Shown here: piece by piece, positions 1 through 13,400 of the stretch | Position numbering within the stretch: the first letter of the stretch is position 1 | How the letters are laid out: every line of letters begins with the position of its first letter | Assembly: GCA_949126835.1 (NCBI GenBank) | Contig: OX421496.1 | Span: 23,459,844 to 23,523,843 of the forward strand | Source of the DNA: Anisus vortex | Lineage: Eukaryota > Mollusca > Gastropoda > Planorbidae | DNA: 64,000 bases | Direction: 5' to 3' | Translations under genes and position numbers: made by a program | Notes under the pieces: model-generated | Database searches by the model: none | What the model was told of the DNA's origin: nothing | Seen by the model: only the letters and a program-made list of their open reading frames with translations

Positions 1-60
1 TATATTTTTATAGCGCATATCCCGTTCCCGTTGAGAACAGTTCTATGCGCTGCTGTAAAC
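1..60 (-). repeat. 3' tail of an L2/CR1-type LINE
   Basis: An inverted pair AGCGCATA (12-19) and TATGCGCT (44-51) forms a short stem. The same arrangement occurs at 30450-30480, just after the stop of a recognisable LINE reverse-transcriptase remnant on the minus strand, so this is probably the 3' end of a related element cut by the window edge. No coding part is visible here. Confidence 0.55.
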
Positions 61-491
61 AGTCTAGTAGTCTATATATATGTATAGTCTAGTAGGCTAT
101 ATAGTATAGGCTAGACTACAGTTAGCATTTAGTTTTAGGCCCTCTATGTCTAGGCCTATCATAAGTTCATAACTCTAGCCTATGCCCTATGCCTATTTAA
201 CGCCTAGCCTATTTATTAGTATAGATAGGCCAATTTTATTTAGGCCTACTATTAAATTATTCCCAGCCCATATTACTAATTACATAGTATAGTCCAGTAT
301 AGTCAGTATAGGCCTATTTGAACTCTTTCTATATTATAGCCCATGCCATATATAATATATTCTATTTGAATTATAATATAAATTATATGAATGTTTAAAT
401 AAATATGTAAAACTAATCTCAACTAAATAGTAATTAGCAATAGTAGCTTATAGATATAGACTGCTAGTAGTATATATAGTATTATATAGTA

Positions 492-1008
492 GATATTAAT
501 AAAATCTAATGTAAAAAAGTATAGGCCTAAACTGGTCTAAAGCCACTTATGTCATCACAAGCAGCTTGTAGACTGCTAGCAGTGCTACATGTACATGATA
601 TTAATAAAATCTAATATAAAAAAAGTATAGGCCTAAACTGGTCTAAAGCCACTTATGTCATCACAAGTAGCTTGTAGACTGCTAGCAGTGCTACATGTAC
701 ATGATATTAATAAAATCTAATGTAAAAAAAGTATAGGCCTAAACTGGTCTAAAGCCACTTATGTCATCACAAGTAGCTTGTAGACTGCTAGCAGTGCTAC
801 ATGTACATGATATTAATAAAATCTAATATAAAAAAAGTATAGGCCTAAACTGGTCTAAAGCCACTTATGTCATCACAAGTAGCTTGTAGACTGCTAGCAG
901 TGCTACATGTACATGATATTAATAACATCTAATATAAAAAAAGTATAGGCCTAAACTGGTCTAAAGCCACTTATGTCATCACAAGTAGTTTGTAGTTGTA
1001 GACTAGCC
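492..1008. repeat. Tandem repeat, ~106-bp unit, about 4.9 copies
   Basis: Unit starts (GATATTAATAAAATCTAAT) fall at 492, 597, 703, 809 and about 915, giving a period of 105-106 bp. Copies differ at only a few positions, so the array is young or homogenised. Each unit contains TAGGCCTA and an imperfect dyad around GCTAGCAGTGCTACATGTAC. It lies about 1.1 kb upstream of the TAF6 start codon. Spacers and repeats are not CRISPR-like, because whole units repeat. Confidence 0.9.
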
Positions 1009-2119
1009 GTATGTAATGTGTATTTGTTTATTTATTATGCTGAATGAATGTGATGAGAGATTTGAATCCTAGAATTATTTTCTAACCTCACCAACTAGCA
1101 ACATCTTGGATTCTAAAGATGTAGACCTACATTGGCTGGCATTGAATAGGCAAGAGCATAACGTACAGTAAATTGTGTCGGACATTCACTTAACGGCGTA
1201 TCTAGCCGTCCGGATAAATAGGCTGGGCTGGTAGATATTGTTCTAGTGGGCATATCACTAGAGATTTTTTTACAGCAGATCTAAATCTATTGTGTGTTCT
1301 TGGTTTAGTGGTTGGCTGCCATTTGGGCGCACTGGGATCGATTCTTTAATGATACCTTTTTTTTCTTCTACTTTAAAAAAAATTCCCGTTAATATTTTTT
1401 TAAAGATTGTAAAGATTTTCAGGACTTAAATTTTCCTAAAATGTTTTCATTTAGTAAAATCTAATAATTATATTTTAGACGCATACAGCTCATGTGGGTC
1501 GAGATGGGTGTTCGATCCCCAACCAAGGATATTCTTAACTTTTTGTTAAATAAAAAGGCTTATGGTAATGTAATTTTTGTCCCTGGGCTATGCCAGGAAA
1601 TTTAGCTTGTGGGCCTATATGATAGACTTAGGACTGACGCAAAAATATCTTTAGCGCTTGTTGTCCAGCGGTCATGTGACATGCCTGGCGGAACAAATCT
1701 ACCAACCTATTAGTCCGATATCTGGACGCCTAGACACTTAAACCAAATATCTTTTTTTTTGGCACTATCTACTTGGCAAATAATACACATTGAAATAGTT
1801 AAAATAAGAAAAACTAGAGAATGTTCAATAAATATCAAACTTTTAAATACATTATAATTTAGTTAATAATAATAATTATATTATTGAACAGATAAAAGTC
1901 AAAACAAATCTGAATTTTATCAGTTTTGCAATGTTTAAATTGCTAACTTTTTTTTTCTGGCTGGCAATCAACCTAACCTTTGGAAGGCTAATTGACCCAA
2001 TTCCTTTCACCCTGTCGAGCTGAACTTGGCATATAGATGTGACGCCCTAGGCATCAAATTCTATCATTTTTTAGCCGCATACTACATTGTTTTCTTATAC
2101 AATCACTTTTCTTTTTACA
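1009..2119. other. Upstream region of TAF6; no gene recognised
   Basis: AT-rich non-coding sequence. The TAF6 start codon follows a consensus acceptor (polypyrimidine tract then CAG, ending 2120), so at least one untranslated 5' exon and the promoter should lie in or upstream of this stretch, but they cannot be placed by eye. A tRNA-like A-box/B-box arrangement around 1305-1345 may be a SINE relic. Confidence 0.5.
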
Positions 2120-2129
2120 GCTTTAAAAA

Positions 2130-5100
2130 ATGACATCTGAAAGTCATGTTGGTTCGGTTCTGTCATCCAAATCTATCAAAGTAATAGCAGAAGCAATAGG
2201 AATTTCAGGATTGGCTGATGAAGCATCCTCGTTTCTTGCAGAAGACATATCCTACAGACTGAAACTTATTGTTCAGGTCAGCTTGATTTGATTGAAATAC
2301 CTTTACTTTTATCTAACCATTATGTCTCTTCAATAGTCATATACATATATAGGTAAACAGACTTAATTAAAAAAAAAAAATGTATGGCTAATATTTTTCT
2401 CATATATGCTCATCTGTTGTTTTTTTTACCAATTTTCATTGAACTTTCATTTTATATAGGAGGCAGAAAAACTGCGGCAGCATAATAAGCGATTAAAGTT
2501 GACATGCTCTGATTTTGACCAGGCTTTACAAATGAAAAATGTGGAGGTACTGGTATTTAAGAATTATATTTCTTTAAATAACTATAACTGCTGTAAGGTT
2601 GTTAAATAATTTATGGATAGTTAAAATAGAATTCTTTTTTCTTGCATAAAAAGTGTCTCAATCTTTGAACAAATTATCTTCTTTTTTAATGACTAATTGA
2701 TTGTCTGAAACTGTCATGTGATTCTCCAGCCTTTTTATTATTGATTGTCTGAAACTGTCATGTGATTCTCCAGCCTATTTATTATTGATTGACTGAAACT
2801 GTCATGTGATTCTCCAGCCTTTTTATTATTGAATTATTGACTGTCTGAAACTGTCATGTGATTCTCCAGCTTATTTATTATTGATTGACTGAACTGTCTT
2901 GTGATTCTCCAGCCTATTTATGGTCACACAAACAAAGATGGCTACATACCATTTAGACACGCGTCTGGTGGAGGACATGAAATCTTTTTCACTGAAGAAA
3001 AAGAAGTTGACCTGCACTCTATTGTTGGAGAGCCATTACCCAAGATTCCTTCTGACACCACTTTAAAAGGTACACCTTTTATTTGATATGTTGCAGAAGA
3101 TAATAGCGTCTTACGCTTACTGATTATTTGAGTCTTTTTTTCCCTACGCTATAATTCTATACTGAAAATTTTTTTTTGTTGTATTTCTATGTCCAAAGAT
3201 AATAAAAGTATAAGCAAAGAGTATTAGAGTATAAGCAAAGATTATAAAAGTATAAACAAACATTATAAAGGTAAAAACAAAGATTATTAACAAGAGTATT
3301 ATATTCACAAGAGTATTAGAGTATAAACAAAGTGATAAAGGTATAAACAAAGTGTATAAAACTAGAAACAAAGAATATAAAAGTATAAACAAACAACATT
3401 AAAGTAAAAACAAAGAGTATTAGAGTATTAACAAATAGTATTACAGTAAAAACAAAGAGATAAAAGTATAAACAAAGAGTATGAAACTAGAAACAAAGAA
3501 TATAAAAGTATAAACACAGTATTAAAGAATAAACAAATAGTGTATTGGTCCAGTCATATTAAATTACAATCAGAGTATTAAAGTACAAACTAAAAGTGCC
3601 AAAATATAAACTCGGATTTTAAAAGTAAAAAATGAAATATTTTCTTTCAGCTCATTGGCTTGCCATTGATGGGATTCAGCCAGCATTACCCGAGAACCCA
3701 CCACCTTACACTAAAGATCTTCAAAAACAAGAAATACTGGACACCTCTCTGAAAGGCACAGCAAACAGACCACTGAAGGCTCCACATTTAGATGCAAATA
3801 AACATAAGCATCACCACAAGCATAAAGAGTCAGTCATTCTGAAGAATTTGGCCACCCATGAGTTGTCTGTGGTGGGTTGAAGAGGAACTATTTTCTTTTT
3901 ACATGCTAGATTCATTGCTACTATTACACACTTCTATCATTCATACTCTAATCTTGAGGTTAATTTTGGAACATAACTTTTGATAGTTATTTTTCTTAAT
4001 GAAATATAAAGACCTAGCCACAAAAAAAAAACTTTCAAGTTATATCCATATCTCTATAGTTTATGCTGATCATTTCAATCTTAAGACTGAAGGCTGTAAA
4101 ATAAAATAAGACAGAATTTACCAAATAAATTACAGTTGAAATAATTGTTGTTTTTAAATACAATAAATTAAAAATAATACAAGCATCAATCATGTAAAAG
4201 TCTAATTGTAAAAAATAATAATTTTGTCAAAACTGTCTGGGGATAAAATAAAGTGCTCAATAACACATTATAAATACATTAACCAATAGATGGTCCTAAA
4301 GTAATATAATGGGCAGCATATTATCAGTGTCTAATTTGTGGGCATTGAATTGTGTGTGTTTCCTCCCTCTCTCAACTCTCTGGTCCACTTTCACCAATAT
4401 GAATATAAATTAAATATGTCACACCAGTTGAATTTCAATGTTTTTTCTGTCAATAAAAAAAAAATATTTGTTTTGAACTATTATTATTATTATTAATTAA
4501 TAATTCTGTTTTTTCCACCATATTTTAGGAACAACAATTTTATTACAAGGAAATAACTGAAAGCTGTGTAGGACCTGATGAACAGAAGCGATCAGTATGT
4601 TGTTTTTACAATTGAAATTTTGATTTAGTGAAAATAATGAATTAGACATTTTCACGAGATGCTTTTAATTTCTTTTTCTTGTTTTCAATTGTCTGATATT
4701 TATTGAAACTATCCTTTTGTTTCAATGTTTTTTTCTTTTGTGTGTGCTAAACTAGGAAGCTCTTCAAAGCCTACAGTTTGACCCAGGTCTTCACCAGATG
4801 CTGCCAAGGTTTGTGGCATTTGCATCAGAAGGTGTTAAGATTAATGCTGTTCAAAACAACTTGGCACTGCTCATCTACCTTATGAGAATGGTGAAATCTC
4901 TCTTGGATAATCAAACAATTTATTTGGACAAATATGTAAGTGAAGATTTTTTTTTTTTTTAATTGGCTTAAAAAACAGCACTCTATATAACTTTCAATGA
5001 TGACGATTTTATGTAAAAGTGAAGGTTTCTTCCCTTTAATTTGGGTGGCACAGTGGTAAACCACTGGATTGCTCTACACTGTAGTCTTTACCTGATTATA

Positions 5101-8100
5101 TCCATCTCTGATGGGTACTCGGCATGAGTTTGAGACAGTGGAGCTGCTGGGCACTGTGCTGGTCACGTATTCACTTTGTAAGCTGTTGCCAAAGAAGCCC
5201 TACTGTTCTGAAAGTGGTTGCATTACATAAAACTGAAAGTTAATTCACAAGGGTTTTTTCAGTTTCAGTGAATTGCTGTAACAATGGTTATATATTCTTA
5301 AATTGCAGCTGCATGATCTGTTGCCAACTGTTATGACATGTGTGGTGAGTCGCCAATTGTGCCTCAGACCAGACATGGACAACCACTGGGCTCTAAGAGA
5401 TTTTGCAGCACGTTTAGTGGCCCAGATATGTAGGTAAGTTATAGTTTTCTATTTAGGTCAGGAGAAGGATTTTGTGTTGATAGTAGTCTTACACTCTTAT
5501 TCAAATATTCCAACACCTAAGAGAATAATGACATTTTGTGTTCAGTAGATTTTTTTTTATGTGAGGCCTATCTGTAACAACATATGGCAATACTATATCC
5601 TAACTATTTTTAACCTATTTAGAAAAATAGTGTGATCAGTAGTGTTCAACTAGAAACATGGTCCTTTATATGTTTTGTTCTTATCCAAAGCTTGTCACCC
5701 TTTTGTGTACAAAAATTGTTGATCTAACAATAGCTTGCTTTTTTTTTAAAACTACCTCCCCTGCTTTCACAAATTGCAAGTTTATGGGCAGCCATTTGCA
5801 TATCAAAGAGATTTGCTTTGAATTGCTGAAAATAAGTTTTTAAAAAATCCACAATGGATAATGTATATTGCTCTATAAACCCAAATGTAACCTACGTTGT
5901 GCATGTTGGGAAATAGATTTTCACTAGATCTAATGAAATGAATTCATTCTATTCTGTCTGAATTTTCTGAAAATATTTTTTTCTTGAACACATTTGTTAT
6001 ATTTGAAGAGAAATCTTCTCAATGCCATTTTATTTACTCCATTAATTCTCATGTGTACACAAGCAAATTATTTTCAAACAAAGATGTCAATAATAGCTTT
6101 GCTTTGTTTCGTTTCTTTTGTTTCTATATTTGTATGTATTTTATTTGTGTAGAAACTATAGCAATAACACCAACAATATACAAGCAAGGGTCACTAAAAA
6201 GTTTAGCAAAGCCATCCAGACAGAGAATGCTGCATTGGCCACACAGTATGGAGCTCTTGCTGGACTTGGGGAATTAGGACCAGAGGTAAGCAATGCATTC
6301 TATTGCCATTTCATTTTAAATAAAGCAATCAGTATTTCAGTACTTTATGTTTGAAAAATTTAGTCTAAACACTGGGTGTTATTAGCATGGTTTATAGGGG
6401 TTGGAAAAGTTTGGGAAAAATGGCTTGATTTTTCAAATTTGGGAAAACTGACCAAGGCTTGGGAAAGAATGTAAATTTTACTAAGATTTACTAAACAGTG
6501 TAATAAATACTTCTTTTTTTTTTGTTTAAATGAATATTCATGTAGTTAAGGATGCCATTATAAAACTATAAAACTCCCATGTTGTATTTATTTCTAAAAT
6601 TAAGTACTGAAAAAACATCCCTATTTCTAACTACCTATATACACAGGGTTCTCACATAGTCTGGAAAGTCTGGAATTTCAAAAAAAGAAATCAAGGCCTT
6701 GAAAACCTTGAATATTGACATTTTAGCATGGAAAAATAGCATGTCAGCCTGGAAATTTATCTAAATCTATATTTATATCTAAATTTATTAAAAAATGAAG
6801 GTCAGACAAAAAACGCCAATCCCATTTTTATACGCCATAAACGCCCACTGACCGAGCCTTAGATTAATACCTCATTCACGCAATATTTAGGTCACTTAGG
6901 GAGAGGAGGTGTGTGACCATTTTCCAAACAACGTGTTCCAGCAGCCTGGAATTTGGCTCTTATAACCTTGAAATAGTCTGGAAACAGCCTTGAAATTTTT
7001 TTTAGAAAAAATGTGAGAACCCTGTACACAGCAAGCAAACATTAAAAACTTTCAAACTTGATGGTAAAAATTGGCTTGTGAATATTCTTTAAGATTGTGA
7101 AAAGTTAGTGAATGTGAAAATGATTTTAGAGTAAGAACTTTGTTTTAATAGACCTGTATTTTAAGTAGTTCATCAATACATTGTGTGGTTATCATGTTCA
7201 GGTGATCAAGTCCTGTCTTCTCCCATACCTCTGCATTCTTGGTGAAAGAATGAAAGCAGTTAATGAAGGAACAGCATTAAACAGTGTGGATAAAATTGCT
7301 GGGGAACATATCAAAAGACAGCTTTTGGTATTTTATTTGTTCTGTGACAAACTATAATGTTTAGTTATAATAAAAATGGTAGTATTTGTAACTAATTATT
7401 TTGTTTAAAAAATAATGCTTCGTTTTTTGTGTCCTGTTTGGCAGAAATATTTGCCCCCTGTGCTGAAATCATTCCATAACAGCACTGAAACAGTGGATGA
7501 CTTTAATATTGCTTATGGCTACATGGGGCCTTTACTCTACTCCATGTTCTCACAAAAAGAAAAAAGTCTGACAGCAACTACATCATCAGTTCATCAATTG
7601 ACCACTTCAAGATCTTCTTTACAACTGACACAGGTAGTTTCAGCAATGTGTAGAGTCATATATTATTATTGCTTTGTTTAAGTTTTTAGATTTAATTAAA
7701 CATGATCACTATGTAATGATAGACGTCCTTACAAACTTTATTATAGATCTATATACCTACAGGAATGTCAAATGGATCATTTAAGTTAGCTGACATTTCA
7801 GTAGAATAATTTTTTTTTATTTGTAGTGTTCAAAATTTTGTTCTCTATTAAAGTTATTTCTGTCCTAATGTCTTGAATGAATTTGTTTCTCTCCAGCGGC
7901 CTCCCCAGATAGTCATTCAGCAGCCGAGTACACCTGTGCCATTGATATCATCCCCATTTCTAAATCCATCCCCAACCATGGCCTCATTAAATCCTCGGCC
8001 ATTGTCTTCGTTACCCTCAACGCCCACAGGGGTATCTGGTCAAAAGTTTGTCATTGTATCTCAGGCAAGGCCCTCTACTCCCTTAACACCACAAGTACCG

Positions 8101-8307
8101 AACACTCCATTGGTCAAGTTGGTCACAACACAGCAGACTTCTATGGCAGCCAACAACTCAACAGGACCACAGAAAATTGTGGTGATCCAGGGCGGCCCGA
8201 AACAGGAGGACGGTTTGGGAATCAGAACAGGCAGCCTACCAACATTACAGCAGCAGCAGGCCACCACAACGAATGTCATAAACATAAGTGGCAATGATAC
8301 TTTGTAA
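2130..8307 (+). CDS. TAF6: TAF6, transcription initiation factor TFIID subunit 6 (11 coding exons)
   Basis: Subunit of TFIID (and, in the family, of SAGA-type complexes) that pairs with TAF9 through a histone fold in the nucleus. Exons: 2130-2276, 2460-2546, 2913-3069, 3651-3871, 4529-4594, 4756-4935, 5309-5433, 6153-6285, 7202-7327, 7445-7633, 7897-8307. All introns are GT-AG and phases join without a break, giving 613 residues (human TAF6 is about 677). Residues ~10-75 form the histone fold ([19 protein letters not shown]). The strongly conserved linker includes PIYGHTN and [13 protein letters not shown] (~80-100). Residues ~200-440 form the HEAT-like C-terminal domain ([47 protein letters not shown]). 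The tail is rich in P, S and T. The start is the first ATG after an acceptor ending at 2120, so a 5' untranslated exon lies upstream. Identity is secure; exact ends of the transcript are not known. Confidence 0.95.
2698..2912 (+). repeat. Tandem array of splice-acceptor units ending at the exon 3 acceptor
   Basis: Units of about 44 bp with the core CTGTCATGTGATTCTCCAGC. Their AG dinucleotides end at 2729, 2773, 2817, 2869 and 2912; only the last joins the conserved TAF6 exon 3. Each unit also carries a near-copy of the first nine exon bases (CCTATTTAT or CCTTTTTAT). Spliced in phase 0, each of the four upstream acceptors would read Pro/Leu-Phe/Ile-Tyr-Tyr-stop. Confidence 0.9.
3180..3640. repeat. 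Degenerate AT-rich minisatellite in TAF6 intron 3
   Basis: Repeats of AAAGTATAAACAAAG-like units of about 15-24 bp, with many substitutions and small indels, ending within about 20-40 bases of the exon 4 acceptor at 3650. The open frames seen on its minus strand are by-products of the low-complexity sequence. Confidence 0.8.
5038..5225 (+). mobile_element. Degenerate tRNA-derived SINE in TAF6 intron 6
   Basis: Shares the body of the SINE at 16345-16614: a line like TCTGATGGGTACT, then a GGCACTGTGCTGGTCAC segment, then GCCAAAGAAG. The tRNA-like head is weak here (GGGTGGCACAGTGGTAAACC resembles an A box; no clear B box). Confidence 0.55.
6644..7024. mobile_element. hAT-like MITE in TAF6 intron 8
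   Basis: Terminal inverted repeats CAGGGTTCTCACA (left) and TGTGAGAACCCTG (right). Subterminal copies of AGTCTGGAA / CCTTGAAA occur on both sides. No open reading frame. The target duplication is unclear: TACAC is near both ends but does not give a clean 8 bp. Confidence 0.7.
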
Positions 8308-8807
8308 CAATACTTGCAATACTTTGTAACTGAACTTGCAATTTTTACCAATACTTGCCTGAATCATTAATGGCCTGCACTGTTGTATTTAAGACTATTA
8401 TAAACATAATGAACAATAAGTATAAGGTTGGTTCAATGCAGTGCTGCCAACCACTAATTAAACACATTTTAAAATAGCCAACGTAAAAAGTTCAAGTTGG
8501 CAAGTCAGCTAGAAAAAAAATTAAATGTTTCAAACTTCAGACATCAGGAAATAAAGATTCACTTAAAAAAAATTTTCTTGAAATTTTTTCTAAGAATGTA
8601 AATAGTTATGAAAGAGTTACCATTCAGCGTTTCAGAATGTGTAGGTAATTGATGATTGCATTGTTGCCTGTATAGTCTTTAGTGTAAACTCTATAAAAAA
8701 ATTTTTTTATGTAATTTCTCTATTGTTTTAGGTGAAGAAATGAAAGTATGTGATATATATAATTGATGTAATTGCTCTTGAAAGCCGTGTTTTTTGTATG
8801 CTTGTAA

Positions 8808-8813
8808 AATAAA
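8808..8813 (+). promoter_or_regulatory. Probable TAF6 polyadenylation signal
   Basis: AATAAA about 500 bases after the TAF6 stop codon in otherwise AT-rich 3' sequence. It is the first canonical hexamer on this strand that fits a typical 3' UTR length. Only a transcript would prove use. Confidence 0.5.
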
Positions 8814-8829
8814 CATTGATTGATGTTTG

Positions 8830-10482
8830 AATTGAGAGATCTTCTCAAGTTTAAGTAAATGTTTTACTAGGTTATTAAATTTTCATTGTTGACTTAACTG
8901 TTGTCTGTTGCACTATTTTAGCTGAATTGCAAACGTTACTATTGTTGTTTGTTGCACTATTTTAGTGTTACTATTTAACTGTTTAAAAAACAACTTTGAA
9001 ACAATATACTGGTAAATAAATAATAATTACATATACCTCTTAGAATATTTGATTTTACAAAAACTATTTTACTTTAGAATAAAATCTACATTGAATTAGC
9101 TATGGAAACAATTCCCAATGATTTAGTTTTTGAAATGAAAGTTTATTTTCTTTTAATAAGTTTTTTTATCATGTAGAAAAGAAACAATGGAAATATTACT
9201 TAAAACAATTCATTGTTTAGGTGTTTGAGTGGAACAAAATTTCCTGTAACAAGTGCTCATAAAAATTTCATAAACCAAACACTAAGCAATGCACAGAATT
9301 GAAAAGTAAAAGAAAAACCCAACTATATTTCAGTGATCATTAAAATATTTTAATTAGATATTTGTATACATCATTTTCATTCAAATGAATATATTCTTTC
9401 ACAAGAACAATAAAAAAGTATAAATAATGACATTAATTTGCCTATGTATAAAATAATGTACATGAAAAGCATATGGTTAAATTCACCTTAGTAGAGCAAA
9501 AGTGCATCATTTGGTAAACTCTTTGAGTAAAAAAAATGCTGTGGTTTTTTAATGATTTTTTTTTTCAAATTTAGGCTAAAACAGTCTAGACAGTATGATT
9601 GTTGTATAGAAGAAAGAAACATTAATACTGTTTTTCATAAAAGTTTAGTACATAATTATATATAATAAATGCTTGGTACCATTTCACAACTTAGATTTGA
9701 ACTTAAAAGTAAATTATTGGAAAGTATTTATAGCACTTTAATGTCTCAGCAACACAAGTGAAATAAAACTTTATAAGTGTCAATTTCCCTAAAAATTTGT
9801 AGAATTATGCAATTAATATAATATATAAAGTATAATATATGCAGTAAATATATTGCACATATATATATATATATATTTAATATAAAAAGATTAAAAGGAA
9901 TCATAATCAACTCTATTGCTTACAATTACAAAGACTTGAACAAATGGGGATTTATATTCAATACAGATGTGCCCCACATATTATCCTTTGATTATGCTGC
10001 TTAGCTTGACATTTGCAATCAAACACATTACATGTGAACATTTAATTGATCTTACATTTTCTGCTTGGCAACCTTTATTGCATTGATAGATTTGATTATA
10101 TTATGATAGTGCTTGACTTTATTTACTCTCAAATCTCTTGTTTTAATCTACTTAATAATTGCAAAATTGGGAACTATTTTTTTGAGGTACTTTCACCAAG
10201 TTATTGTAAAGGGGAGAGGGTGTCAGCTGTTTATATCACTGATTTTCTCCTGACCATTTCATCCCTTGAAAATTTCCAGATTTTGTGTAATCTTCTGGGT
10301 AACAATAAAACACTTAGAGACTGCACCTCACAGAAACTATTTCCTTCTTAATCATCTATTCCCAGATTAGGTTCATTAGTAATTAATATAATAATATGAG
10401 GATAAGAACAACAAAATACAAGTCCACTGTAAACAGCTGATTAAATGCTGATTATATTGAAGAAATTGTTCAATGAATACTT
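8830..10482. other. Convergent intergenic region between TAF6 and P450 copy A
   Basis: AT-rich and without recognised coding sequence. A minus-strand AATAAA (plus-strand TTTATT, 10074-10079) about 400 bases past the P450-A stop is a candidate polyadenylation signal for that gene. Confidence 0.5.
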
Positions 10483-13400
10483 TTATGAATTCCTGGGAAT
10501 AAATTTAATTCGAACATCTTGATCTGGAAATTGTAAAACTCTAAATGTCTGTTTCAACTTTCCATGATGCCATTCCAGTTTGTATTTTCTCAGAATTTTA
10601 GCAATCATCATTACAAGTTCTTGCTCTGCAAAACGCCGACCTAAAAAGACAAACAACATAATAAGCTTGCTTGTATATAATTATTATGAGATAACAGAAG
10701 AGAAAATATTGATAGCATTAGTTAGTGCCCCTTGTGAGTCTTTAAGAGCACTGAGCTATATATACATGTCTAAATAATAAATATTCATAAAAATTACTAA
10801 CTCAGTTAACATATACATGTGGTATTCAAAGCATTATCCATTAAAAACCATTTCATCTTTTCACTTCAACATTAAATTAATGACTCTGGTACTCATTAAA
10901 ATTACCGTATATACTCTCGTATAAGTCGCACAGGTGGATAAGTCGCATCCCTAGTTTAAGATTTTTTTCTTATATGTTGTCATTGACCCGCGCATAAGTC
11001 GCACCCTGACTTTCAGGAGTTACACTGCCTTTAAACTTTTCAAAAAATGCATTCCTTTTAAACATAAAAGTTCCTAAATATTCACCCTAATTTGAAAACT
11101 TTCCTTAAAAAATGGTTTCAATTGTGCATAAGGCAAACATAATCAAATAAAGGCAGGACTTCATTTATTTTAAACAACCGATCAATAGGCCTACAGACAT
11201 TAGTGATATGTGAAAGTAAGGTATCTGTTTCTTCATCTATTTCCCTTTCCCTACCCATGTTCCTATCCATATTGTCAGACTATAGTGGATCGACACACAA
11301 AAAATCTTTTGAAGTGTGTCATTAGACTGAACATGGCCTAGACTGTGCGGCACCGGTATTGATGGCCCTTTACAAGTGACCTAATAACAATTAACATTGT
11401 TTGTAATGATTTCAAGCGCGACTGCGTAACAGACAATAAGCTTTTTTTTTTTCAACTCTTACATGCAACTAATGAAAAATAAAATACACTATTTACATTT
11501 CACGCGTCAATTAGCCGATTGTAGTTTTAGACATGGCGCGGTTTTATCAGAATGCTAAACCCTGCCTTATTAGTTGGCTATAGCCTAAAAGCCTAGGCCT
11601 TAAGTCCTAAATAAAAAGCATCGGGTTAGGCTACTAGTCTACATGCTTATAGGCCTACCTACATTATAGGCCTAGACAGGCTTTCACACATTACGATTCT
11701 TTCCATACTGTAATTTGCGTTCAATAAGCCTACGAAAAAATGCCGCCTTTAAACTTACGCTACATTTTGGCAATACAAAATCGGCACATAAGTTCAAAAG
11801 AAAGGGGGGTGGGGGGTCTGAAAAACCTAAAATATTTGTCAATTTGAATTTCAGTTATATAAAGATAGTAATATTTACACCTTCAAAGATTTTCTAAATG
11901 TAAAATTTAGGCCTACGCATGTCCTAGTAATTCTACATCACTACAATCAACTATAGGGTATATGTAGGAAACTTTATGACAGAGTAGTGATGTTTTTCGA
12001 ACTTTTCAAAAACCATGTCGGGTGTATAAGTCGGACCCCTACTTTTTGTCAAAATTTTCGGTAAAAAAAGTGCCCCTTATACGCGAGTATAAACTGTAAT
12101 ACAAATTACTTTTATAAGAGAGTATATATATATAATGTATGTTCAGTATACGAGGGTTCATTTTTATCAAATTTCAATGACGCAATTACGAAAAGTTGTT
12201 AAATTTTTGGTACCTCTATGTTTATATAGCTCAGTGCCATACAGTGCACTTATCTATATTTAAAAGTCTGCATTTTTTCCTCTTTTTTTTTTCCATTTTA
12301 ATAGCTTGAGCGCTCCATATACATATATAGATAAGATCACTAGGGGAGATATAGTATAGTTCATGTTTCATTGACCACTGTATACAAAGAGATTATGTGG
12401 ATGTGACCTGCATGAGGCATTGACTTTCCCAACTAACATTGATATTCAATAGAGCTGGGTATACTTGGGTAGGGCATTCAGGTTAATGGAAAACATTCTC
12501 CCCCTTATCAATAATCTTATTATTAAAAAAATATTTGTTGCTCCGAAACACTTCAAATAATAATTATAGGGTTAAACTTGGTAAGATGTTTCTCTGCAAA
12601 TAATCTACTAACCTGCACACATCCTACGACCCAAACTAAATGGAGTTAGCAGATAAGGATGGAGCTTTTCTATTTCTCCATCTTCTCTGAGCCATCTTTC
12701 TGGAGCAAATGTTTCTGTGTTGGAAACAACTTTAGGATCCTTTAACTTGATGTGGTTGTTTAAACACAGATATGTCTGGAAGAATAATAATAAGTCAGAT
12801 TAAATTACTGATATGTATGTCAGTACTTGCTTTAATTAAAGAACAATTACAAGGATTAAATACTATACTGCCATTTTTGGAGGGTAATAGAGTCAGTTGT
12901 TTATTTCACAAAATCAAAGTAAACTATCAGCATTATTTTTATTTCATGCCTACCAAGAAATAAATATTTACATTTTTAGGTATCTGATAACCACCAATGA
13001 CCATATCACTTGGACTCAACCTTTGTACATCCAGTCCAGTTGGGAATAGCCTAAGGAGAAATAACAAAGTAAATAATGTTGGTTAACATTTCAATTATTT
13101 GTTTATTGGTTTTAATAAACTAAATATAACATCATTTTGATAATCGTTTAAAAAAAATAATTTTTTAATGATTTGTATCAGAGATGTGACCAGACTTGGG
13201 GAGAAAAAAGTTTTCTGCTTGTTAAGTTAACTGACATGACTGACATCAAAAGTGAGTAGGCGATAATTAATACTCAAGTGTTAGTCGCATGTAGCTTGTT
13301 TATAAAATAAATTAGTCAAGAGTTGCATTTTCTTGGTTATTAAAAAACAAAATTTGTAGATTCATAAAAACGAATAACAAAAATTCTTTTGCATTAAGCA

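Noticed and set aside
492..1008. CRISPR-like repeat array
   Set aside because: Whole 106-bp units repeat with no unique spacers, and the genome is eukaryotic.
3144..3392. Hydrophobic minus-strand frame
   Set aside because: Produced by the AT-rich minisatellite in TAF6 intron 3.
8061..8351. Minus-strand open frame opposite the last TAF6 exon
   Set aside because: It is the antisense shadow of the Pro/Thr-rich TAF6 tail; no splice or family support.
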